This document shows, one piece after another, positions 45,072 to 51,899 of a stretch of DNA of 64,000 bases. Numbering within the stretch: position 1 is the stretch's first letter; every line of letters begins with the position of its first letter. Origin of the DNA: JAEXOD01 sp963663265 (GTDB lineage: Bacteria > Bacteroidota > Ignavibacteria > Ignavibacteriales > Melioribacteraceae). The notes below the pieces were generated by a model that was given only the letters and a program-made list of their open reading frames with translations, was not told the origin of the DNA and searched no databases. The stretch lies in contig CAXXXM010000002.1 in the NCBI GenBank assembly GCA_963663265.2, positions 1,302,001 to 1,366,000 on the forward strand, in the 5' to 3' direction. The translations under genes and the position numbers were made by a program.

Positions 45072-45311
45072 ATGTTACCCGAAATTAGGAAGTATGCAAA
45101 TCAATATCATTTTGTTTTAAATACTCAACTTGCTAACAAAATAGAAAAAACAGATAAAGGAACTTGCGAAGCTTGCGACTTTACAAGGGATTTATATTCT
45201 GTGCCTTTTGCAAATTTTGGAAACGGTGCAAAAATGTGCTTAGGATGTCTTGTACAATTACTTTCTGAAGACCACTCCCCCGCCGAAAGCGAAAACAACT
45301 TGGATGAATAG
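45072..45311 (+). CDS. Small four-cysteine (zinc-ribbon-like) protein
   Basis: 79 residues. Cys32-x2-Cys35 (TCEACDF) and Cys56-x2-Cys59 (MCLGCLV) form a probable zinc knuckle with a 20-residue loop containing YSVPFANFGNG. The start at 45072 is set by AAAGGAAAC a few bases upstream; longer in-frame Met choices lie in low-complexity sequence. The C-terminus is acidic (SPAESENNLDE). No family recognised with confidence; a nucleic-acid- or ribosome-associated accessory role would fit a stand-alone small ribbon protein. Confidence 0.7.
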   Translation: MLPEIRKYANQYHFVLNTQLANKIEKTDKGTCEACDFTRDLYSVPFANFGNGAKMCLGCLVQLLSEDHSPAESENNLDE

Positions 45312-45339
45312 GAATCTATTATTCCAATTTGAAATTAGA

Positions 45340-45684
45340 TTATTTATTGAATACGAGTCTCTCTTTAGAACTGTTCAACTCCCTTTGATAAAAAACTTCT
45401 CCATATTTATCGATATGTTCCTTTAAATTTGGATTCACGATTGAATTATAATTGATAATATCAAAAAAATAGGGTAGAATAGTTTCTTCTTCTAAAACGA
45501 AATGTATATCTGAGCATACTTTATTAGTTAAATTGTTTCCCTTAAGAGCGATATCAATATCTGATCCTTTTTGAAATGTGCCCAGAGCACGAGACCCAAA
45601 AAACAAGGCAGATTCTATCTCAGGATGCTGTTTTAGAACTGTAACAATTATTTTTATATCTGATTCTGTTAAACCACTATTCAC
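45340..45684 (-). CDS. MNT-type nucleotidyltransferase (HI0073-like, antitoxin class)
   Basis: 114 residues with the minimal nucleotidyltransferase motif ALFFGSRALGTFQKGSDIDIAL (GS-x10-DxD), then the beta-strand with a third acidic residue near LPYFFDIINY. Partner of the HEPN protein encoded immediately upstream. In HI0073/HI0074 and MntA/HepT pairs the MNT protein adenylylates and silences its HEPN partner. It starts at a GTG directly after the end of the ancestral HEPN frame (TAA-GTG), which implies translational coupling. The frame is intact. Confidence 0.87.
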   Translation of the reverse strand: MNSGLTESDIKIIVTVLKQHPEIESALFFGSRALGTFQKGSDIDIALKGNNLTNKVCSDIHFVLEEETILPYFFDIINYNSIVNPNLKEHIDKYGEVFYQRELNSSKERLVFNK

Positions 45685-46089
45685 TTATTTAACCCTACTA
45701 AAATACTCGTACAACTCTGCAAGAGCTATCGAATATTCTGTTCTAATTTTCATTTCAATTTATTGTACTTTAAAATCATCATACAAATGGGATGTTTCAT
45801 TTCTACTATTTAAGGCTTCCATCCATATATGTCCATCCGTGACGATATTAATTTGGAATGCTTGTTTTATTGTATCACGCGGAGACTTTTCATCATATCC
45901 TAACGAGAACAAATAATCCCTTGTAGTTTTCCACGCCAGCTCAAAAACCACTTTAAATGAAAGGATTAGTCCCATTTTTTCAGCTATATTTGGGTTTTCT
46001 ATTTCTAAAATATTTAAAAATACTTTATAAGTTTTTACATAATTTTCAAATCGCTGTTTCCACCTTACATCATCTTTATCATTCATCAC
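45685..46089 (-). pseudogene. HEPN protein (HI0074-like) interrupted by an in-frame stop codon
   Basis: The intact part encodes residues 1-109: RWKQRFENYVKTYKVFL, VVFELAWKTTRDYLFSLGY and the HEPN R-x4-H motif in RNETSH. A TAA at 45762-45760 then interrupts the frame after DDFKVQ. The same frame continues for 24 more sensible codons (IEMKIRTEYSIALAELYEYF, then SRVK) to a TAA at 45687-45685, exactly abutting the GTG of the MNT gene. With read-through the product would be 134 residues, close to the family length. The truncated product keeps the catalytic motif and loses only the last helix, so it may be destabilised or still active. Confidence 0.85.
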
Positions 46090-46245
46090 ACAATTCCAAT
46101 ATCAATAATGTTATTAAAATTTTTAAATATATTTTTGAGATCAAATTATTTAAGTAAATCAATTATTTTAAATATTGTTAATTAATAAAATACAAAACTT
46201 TAATAGTTTTAACAATTACTGTAACTTCAATTTGCCTTTGCGAAT

Positions 46246-46281
46246 AAAAAAAAGCGGAACTGTTTTAAATAATTCCGCTTT
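46246..46281 (-). terminator. Intrinsic terminator of the DUF5683 gene
   Basis: On the minus strand AAAGCGGAA (46281-46273) pairs with TTCCGCTTT (46259-46251) and continues into a run of T (46250-46246). Confidence 0.88.
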
Positions 46282-46309
46282 AAAAAATTTATATAATTAA
46301 GGTATATTT

Positions 46310-47053
46310 TTAGAACTGAGTAGAAAAGTTTACTTTAAGGGTAGAAGGTAATGTAGGATTATTTTCAACACCAAAATTTAAATTCCAGCCTAATTCTTGA
46401 CTAAGGTTTTTGTTGTGTTTATTAACTACTCTTACTGCATTAATAACACTAACAATTCTGTTAAGTATTAAAGCACCAACGGCAAAACGTACGTTATTGT
46501 AAGCTTGTTCGCTTGAAGTCCACAAATTTCTATACTCTTTTCGTTTATCGTTAGATTCCCAACCCCAATAATGTGTATCGACATTATATGATTTTGAGTA
46601 TTCTCTATTTAATTCTTGTACCGTGTTATATTCGTCAACGCTCATATAGCTGCCAACCCGTGCAAAAAAGTCTTCATCCTTACCATCAAGAGTAACTCCG
46701 CCATTTGATTGGGCAAAAGCTTTGTAGTTATCTTCTTGACGCTGTCCATACGTTTCAAAACCAATCAATACTCCCCAAAAAACACCATCAGCAGCGGTTA
46801 AGTATTTACCAATAGTATAATCTCCTGCGTATAATTCCCCCATCCCCGGTAATAGCAGAGAATACATTATTGCAAGAGCAGTACTCTTTTTTTCATTGCT
46901 TGTTACAGGCATTAAATTTGGAGAATTATCTTCAACGTTTTCAATAACTATTCTACTTTTTAACTCGTTTATGCTGCTTACAGAATTTGCTTGGGCAAAC
47001 ATACTGTTAGTTAAAACAAATATTACTGCTAACAAACCGACTGCTTTTTTCAT
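46310..47053 (-). CDS. DUF5683-like membrane-associated protein
   Basis: 247 residues. Signal peptide MKKAVGLLAVIFVLTNSMFAQ. The core has AIMYSLLLPGMGELYAGDYTIGKYLTAADGVFWG, a Pro-Gly-Gly(x)-Y-turn followed by a hydrophobic hairpin, as in DUF5683 and related TM2-like proteins of FCB bacteria. It then has a polar loop rich in Tyr, Trp and Asp, and a second hydrophobic segment (NNVRFAVGALILNRIVSVINAV). Function unknown, envelope location. The start at 47053 follows TAATAGG and lies ten bases after the mtaB stop; an upstream Met would overlap mtaB. Confidence 0.75.
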   Translation of the reverse strand: MKKAVGLLAVIFVLTNSMFAQANSVSSINELKSRIVIENVEDNSPNLMPVTSNEKKSTALAIMYSLLLPGMGELYAGDYTIGKYLTAADGVFWGVLIGFETYGQRQEDNYKAFAQSNGGVTLDGKDEDFFARVGSYMSVDEYNTVQELNREYSKSYNVDTHYWGWESNDKRKEYRNLWTSSEQAYNNVRFAVGALILNRIVSVINAVRVVNKHNKNLSQELGWNLNFGVENNPTLPSTLKVNFSTQF

Positions 47054-47063
47054 TTTATACCTA

Positions 47064-48377
47064 TTAATTATTTTCAACATTCGTTATAAGTTCAGAATAA
47101 CAAATATTATCCTCAACTCTATCAATACGGACATTAATTAATTTATTTATTAAATTGGCATTATATGGAATTGCAACTCTTGCATAGTTAGATGCAAATC
47201 CTTCTAAATAACCATCGTGATTTTCGGCTTCAAACAAAACTTCCAAGTTTTTACCAATTTGTTTATTTAAAAACTCAGAATGTTTTTTACTACTTAAAAT
47301 TCTCAATCTATGATTTCTATCTTTCTTAACCTCAATCGGCACTTTGTCTGTCATTGTATCCGATTTAGTGTTTGGTCTATCAGAATATGTAAAAACATGT
47401 AAATACGAAATTGGTAAATCTTTTAAGAAATTAAAAGTCAATAAAAAATCCTCTTCCGTTTCCCCTGGAAATCCAACAATAACATCAACCCCAATTCCGA
47501 TTTCCGGATTTGTTTTTGCAATTTTGTTAATTAAATCAGCATAAAAAGGAGCGGTATACCTACGCTGCATTAATTTTAATATTTTAGGACTTCCATTTTG
47601 AAGTGGAATATGAAAATGTTTACAAAATTTATCTGAACTATTAACCAAATAAATAATTTCATTAGTTAATAAATTTGGTTCAATACTGCTTATTCTAACC
47701 CTAAACTTTCCTTCAACATCATTGAGCGTTGTTAGTAAATTATAAAAATTGGTGTCAATAAATTTACCATAATCGCCAACGTTAACTCCTGTTAAAATAA
47801 CTTCTTTATAATCGAGTGTTATAAGTTCTTTAAATTTTTCAACAGCGGCAATCAACTCCATACTTCTACTTTTTCCGCGTGCCATAGGGATAGTACAATA
47901 AGTACACTTATAATCACATCCATCTTGAATTTTAAAGAAAGCTCTTGTCCGAGAATCCGCATCTGAAGAAGCAGCAGAAGTAAAATCGTCCAAGTCTTCA
48001 GTTGGGGTAACATGAATACATGATAATTCGTTTTTTTCAAAGTTTTCTAACAAAGAAAACAGTTTGAATTTTTCATTATTCCCCAAAACTACATCAACAC
48101 CATTAATAGAAGCAATTTGGTCAGGACGCAATTGGGCATAACACCCTGTAACAGCAATAAATCCGTTTGGATTTTTTCTTAATGCTCTACGTACAATCTG
48201 CCTGCATTCTTTATCGGCACCATCTGTAACCGTACAAGTATTAATTACATAAACATCCGCAACTTCATTAAAACCAACAATTTCATATCCGTTTTGCAAA
48301 AACTGCTTGCCAATTGTACTTGTTTCGGCAAAATTTAGTTTACACCCCAAAGTGTAAAAAGCTACTTTATTTGTCAA
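47064..48377 (-). CDS. mtaB: tRNA t6A37 methylthiotransferase MtaB
   Basis: 437 residues. Adds a methylthio group to t6A at tRNA position 37. The N-terminal MTTase domain carries auxiliary-cluster Cys12 (LGCKLNFAE), Cys48 (NTCTV) and Cys79 (TGCYAQ). The radical SAM cluster is C154-x3-C158-x2-C161 (DGCDYKCTYCTIPMARGKSRS). LGCKLNFAE, rather than the GCQMN of MiaB, and TGCYAQ mark the MtaB branch. The last ~65 residues form a TRAM-like domain. A second MTTase (miaB) lies at the window end. Confidence 0.93.
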   Translation of the reverse strand: MTNKVAFYTLGCKLNFAETSTIGKQFLQNGYEIVGFNEVADVYVINTCTVTDGADKECRQIVRRALRKNPNGFIAVTGCYAQLRPDQIASINGVDVVLGNNEKFKLFSLLENFEKNELSCIHVTPTEDLDDFTSAASSDADSRTRAFFKIQDGCDYKCTYCTIPMARGKSRSMELIAAVEKFKELITLDYKEVILTGVNVGDYGKFIDTNFYNLLTTLNDVEGKFRVRISSIEPNLLTNEIIYLVNSSDKFCKHFHIPLQNGSPKILKLMQRRYTAPFYADLINKIAKTNPEIGIGVDVIVGFPGETEEDFLLTFNFLKDLPISYLHVFTYSDRPNTKSDTMTDKVPIEVKKDRNHRLRILSSKKHSEFLNKQIGKNLEVLFEAENHDGYLEGFASNYARVAIPYNANLINKLINVRIDRVEDNICYSELITNVENN

Positions 48378-48389
48378 ATTATTCCTTTC

Positions 48390-48447
48390 AAAAAAAATGG
48401 GCTATATTTATTACAATATTAAGATAATATCTAATAAATACAGCCCA
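48390..48447 (-). terminator. Intrinsic terminator of rpsA
   Basis: On the minus strand TGGGCTGTATTTA pairs with TAAATATAGCCCA (one mismatch) across a ~30-base loop, followed by TTTTTTT before mtaB begins. Confidence 0.85.
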
Positions 48448-48486
48448 AAATTATATAAAGCTATTAAGCTAAATTGCTACCAATAA

Positions 48487-50370
48487 TTATTCAGCAGATG
48501 TAGTTTCTTCAGCAGTTGCTTCTTCAGCAGGTTTTGAATCTTTTTTAGCTTCTACAGAAGGATCTTCGTATAAGTTAAAATCGCTTGAATCAAATTTACC
48601 TGCATCAGCACCTTTAACATCTTCAATACTAACTTTATCTAATCTGTGTACAGAAATGTAAGCTGTAATTTCTTCATCAGATTTATCTTTTAATGGAGCT
48701 AAAGCACTTAAAACTATTTTTTTGTTCTCTTTATCAAATTCAACTACTCTTAATTCAAGTGTTGTATCAACAGGGAAACAAATTGATAAGTTTTTAATTT
48801 TTGAAGGTGATAACTGTGTTGAAGGAATAAAACCGTCTACACCAGCAGGTAATTCAGCAATTAATCCTTTTTCAATTAATCTAACTACTTTACCGTTTAC
48901 ATGGTTACCAACAGCATATTCTCTTTCAAAACCATCCCATGGATTTTCGTTAACTTGTTTGTGTCCGAGTGAAATTTTTCTTTGGTCAGTATCAACACCC
49001 AAAACAACAACTTCAATTTTTTCGCCTTTCTTAACAACTTCACCGGGGTGACGGATTTTCTTTGTCCATGAAAGATCTGAAATGTGAACTAAACCATCAA
49101 TACCCGGTTCTAATTCAACAAACACACCAAAGTTAGTTAAGTTACGTGCAGTACCCATATGTTTTGAACCAACTGGGTATTTCTTCATTAATTCTTGCCA
49201 TGGATCAGGAGTTAACTGTTTCATACCAAGAGAAATTTTCTTTTCGTTCTTATCGAGTGATAAGATAACAGCTTCAACAACTTGTCCCATAGAAACAAAT
49301 TGTGATGGGTGGCTGATATGTTGTGTCCAGCTCATTTCTGAAATGTGAATTAAGCCTTCAATGCCTTTTTCAATTTCAATAAATGCACCGTAATCTGTAA
49401 GAGAAACAACTCTTCCAGAAACTTTATCGCCAATTTTATATTTAACGTCAATTTTTTCCCAAGGATGAGGCAATAATTGTTTCAAGCTTAAGGAAATACG
49501 TTTTTTCATTTTATCAAAATCAGTAACAACAACTTTAATTTTGTCATCCAATCTAACTACTTCACTTGGATGGTTAATTCTACCCCAGCTTAAATCTGTA
49601 ATGTGAATTAAACCGTCTACACCACCTAAATCGATGAATACACCGAAATCGGTAATAGCTTTAACAACACCTTCAAGAATTTGACCTTTTTCAAGTTTAT
49701 CTAATATTTCTTGTCTTTGGTCTGCAATTGTTTCTTCAATTAATATTTTGTGAGAAACAACAACGTTTTCCGTAGGTTCGTTAATTTTTACAATTCTGAA
49801 GTCCATTGTTTGACCAACAAAAGCATCAAAATCTCTTACAGGTCTAATATCAATTTGTGACCCAGGTAAGAAAGCTTCAATTCCGCCCATAATGTCAACA
49901 ACCATTCCACCTTTAATTCTTTTAAGAATTTTTCCCTGGATAACTGTTTCATCTGTGAAAGCGTTTTTAACTTTTTCCCACATTTTGAGGAAATCAGCTC
50001 TTTTCTTGCTTAAAACTAAATTACCTTCTTCATCTTCTTTACTTTCAATTACTATCTCAACACTATTTCCAATTTTGAGCTCTTCAGTAGCAGTAAATTC
50101 TGATTTAGGAATCAAGCCGTCTGATTTAAAACCAACTTCAAGAACAACATTGTCGCCATCAATTGCAACAATTTTACCTTTGATTATTTCGCCTTCGCGA
50201 ATGTTTTTGAAAGATTTTGTTACTAATTCTTCAAATTCCATCTGTTCTGTAGCGGAATAATCTTCGTCATTGAAGTATTTAGTTTTACCAAAGGTTCTTT
50301 CATACTTAACCTTTTTTTCAGCTGGCACAGTTGCTTCTTCAACAACAGCACCTTTTTCTAATTCGGACAT
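48487..50370 (-). CDS. rpsA: 30S ribosomal protein S1
   Basis: 627 residues with six S1 (OB-fold) domains at about 55-120, 140-205, 225-295, 310-380, 395-465 and 480-550. Each middle domain shows the FGVFVELEPGIDGLVHISDLSW pattern followed by VVKKGEKIEVVVLGVD and KISLGMKQL. It binds mRNA and aids initiation on structured leaders. The N-terminal 50 residues are charged, the last ~50 acidic and Ala/Glu-rich (AEEATAEETTSAE). Frame and length are normal for FCB S1. The cmk gene lies upstream in the same orientation, a conserved pairing. Confidence 0.97.
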   Translation of the reverse strand: MSELEKGAVVEEATVPAEKKVKYERTFGKTKYFNDEDYSATEQMEFEELVTKSFKNIREGEIIKGKIVAIDGDNVVLEVGFKSDGLIPKSEFTATEELKIGNSVEIVIESKEDEEGNLVLSKKRADFLKMWEKVKNAFTDETVIQGKILKRIKGGMVVDIMGGIEAFLPGSQIDIRPVRDFDAFVGQTMDFRIVKINEPTENVVVSHKILIEETIADQRQEILDKLEKGQILEGVVKAITDFGVFIDLGGVDGLIHITDLSWGRINHPSEVVRLDDKIKVVVTDFDKMKKRISLSLKQLLPHPWEKIDVKYKIGDKVSGRVVSLTDYGAFIEIEKGIEGLIHISEMSWTQHISHPSQFVSMGQVVEAVILSLDKNEKKISLGMKQLTPDPWQELMKKYPVGSKHMGTARNLTNFGVFVELEPGIDGLVHISDLSWTKKIRHPGEVVKKGEKIEVVVLGVDTDQRKISLGHKQVNENPWDGFEREYAVGNHVNGKVVRLIEKGLIAELPAGVDGFIPSTQLSPSKIKNLSICFPVDTTLELRVVEFDKENKKIVLSALAPLKDKSDEEITAYISVHRLDKVSIEDVKGADAGKFDSSDFNLYEDPSVEAKKDSKPAEEATAEETTSAE

Positions 50371-50474
50371 TTATCCTCCAAATATAAAAATTACAACATT
50401 TTTCACACCAGTCACTAATATGATAAATTGTTGTGGTTTGTTTTAGTTTGACATATAGTAATTTTTGTGACCGT

Positions 50475-51158
50475 TTAATTTCTTATTTTTTCAACTAAGT
50501 CAGCTACTAAGGCTAAAACTTCTGTTTTTTCCTGCTCTACTGAAATATTTGTTGTATCAATTTCTATTGCATCATCAGCTTTTTTTAATGGACTGATATT
50601 TCTGCTGCTATCTATTAAATCTCGTTTTTTTATATTCTCTAATACTTCTTCAAAAGTAACATTTAGATTTTTTTCTAAATACTCTTTGTATCTTCTCTTT
50701 GCTCTTGCTTCTATTGAAGCTGTTAAGTAAATTTTTATACTTGCTTCAGGGAATACAACGGTTGTAGTATCCCGACCTTCTGTTATAACGCTATGCTCGT
50801 TTGCAATTTCACGTTGTAAACGTACCATTTCTTCTCTAACTTGCGATATACAGCTAATTTCACTTACTTTTGAACTTACATAAGGGGCTCTTATCTCTTC
50901 TGTAATTTCAATATCATCAACCCATACTCTGGTTGTGCCTTCTTCAAATTTTAAATTTAACTTAATCTTTTTTGTTAACTCTATTACTTTTTGTTCATCT
51001 TCTACAATATTGTTCTTTAATGCACAATAAGTAATAGCTCTATACATTGCACCGGTATCGAGATACAAAAAATTTAAGTACGATGCTAATTTCTTAGCCA
51101 ATGTACTTTTACCGGATGACGCCGGTCCATCTATCGCTATAATTATTTTTTTTATCAT
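50475..51158 (-). CDS. cmk: Cytidylate kinase
   Basis: 227 residues, standard length. Phosphorylates CMP/dCMP. The P-loop is IAIDGPASSGKSTLAKKLA (residues 6-24), followed by YLDTGAMYRAITY, RAPYVSSKVSEISCISQVREEM and EGRDTTTVVFPEASIKIYLTAS. These carry the CMP-binding Arg and Asp of the family. It is 104 bases upstream of rpsA, as in many bacteria. The long region beyond its start is gene-free. Confidence 0.96.
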   Translation of the reverse strand: MIKKIIIAIDGPASSGKSTLAKKLASYLNFLYLDTGAMYRAITYCALKNNIVEDEQKVIELTKKIKLNLKFEEGTTRVWVDDIEITEEIRAPYVSSKVSEISCISQVREEMVRLQREIANEHSVITEGRDTTTVVFPEASIKIYLTASIEARAKRRYKEYLEKNLNVTFEEVLENIKKRDLIDSSRNISPLKKADDAIEIDTTNISVEQEKTEVLALVADLVEKIRN

Positions 51159-51469
51159 AGCCTGTTAATTTAAACAAATTTTTGCTGTTTTTCAATTGTT
51201 TAAATATTTAAATGTTTTAAATAATATGCTAAGTTTTACAATTATTTTTTGCAATTTGTTTTTTGAGGATGTTGATAATTAGGAATTCTGATTTCCGTGT
51301 AATTTACGAAAATATTATTTTACCTAAATTAATTGTTTGTTATTAACAAGTATGTCCGTGGATGTTGTAAAACTCGTAAATCCACGAACTCGGGTGTCAT
51401 GGTCTGAATCGTAGATGTTGCAAAATTAAGGAGTATTATCCTTGGCGGTCATAGTCTTACCGTAACCGT

Positions 51470-51635
51470 TGACCTTGTGCGACTTTTCTGAAGTCGTGGG
51501 GAAAGTATGATCTTGTTGGTTGCCGAGGTGTGATTACTCTGTAATCATAACGCAAAATAGTGTGTTAGCAAATTAAAATGGCTTAATCTTTAATTCCAAA
51601 AATCTTATAAATCCCAAGAATCCCCGTTCAGACAA
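51470..51635 (-). repeat. Inverted, diverged copy of the dispersed structured repeat
   Basis: Read on the minus strand, 51635-51583 matches about 50 bases at the start of the 289-bp unit (TTGTCTGAAC then GGATTCTTGGGATTT). 51555-51470 matches its hairpin section in the same order. About 80 bases of the middle are missing. The hairpins are kept although their sequences changed. Confidence 0.75.
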
Positions 51636-51810
51636 TGTTTTTGTATTTTGAAAAATCCACAACCAAGATCACCCAGAAATATATTCCTCAACTATAAAAC
51701 ACTCTCGATCATAACCGCCCAGAATAATATTCCGTAATTTTTTAACAAGTATGTTCCACGTCACATGTTTTATCATTATATTGTCCCATATTTATGTGAT
51801 TTAAAGCAAT

Positions 51811-51826
51811 TGTGATTCCAATCACC
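51811..51826. promoter_or_regulatory. CRP/FNR-like binding site upstream of the CotH-like gene
   Basis: TGTGATTCCAATCACC contains the perfect palindrome GTGATT-CC-AATCAC and fits TGTGA-N6-TCAC(A). Its centre is 81 bases upstream of the ATG at 51900, nearly the same distance as the site before the spmAB fusion. A half site TGTGAT lies 16 bases upstream. Confidence 0.55.
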
Positions 51827-51899
51827 TTACCAGTTATTGCGTTTTCTCTTTTAATAGAATATATTTTACTCAATCTTTTTTATTAACATGAGGAAAAAT

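Larger units (their letters stand above)
51159..51887. other. Gene-free region with decayed repeats upstream of the CotH-like gene
   Basis: About 730 bases without a gene. It holds an inverted, diverged copy of the 24.9-kb element (51470-51635), three variants of an (A/G)CCC-AGAA-ATATTCC-like motif (at ~51421 inverted, ~51670 and ~51718), the repeated phrase AACAAGTATGT(T)CC at ~51345 and ~51743, and a CRP/FNR-like site at 51811. Confidence 0.7.
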
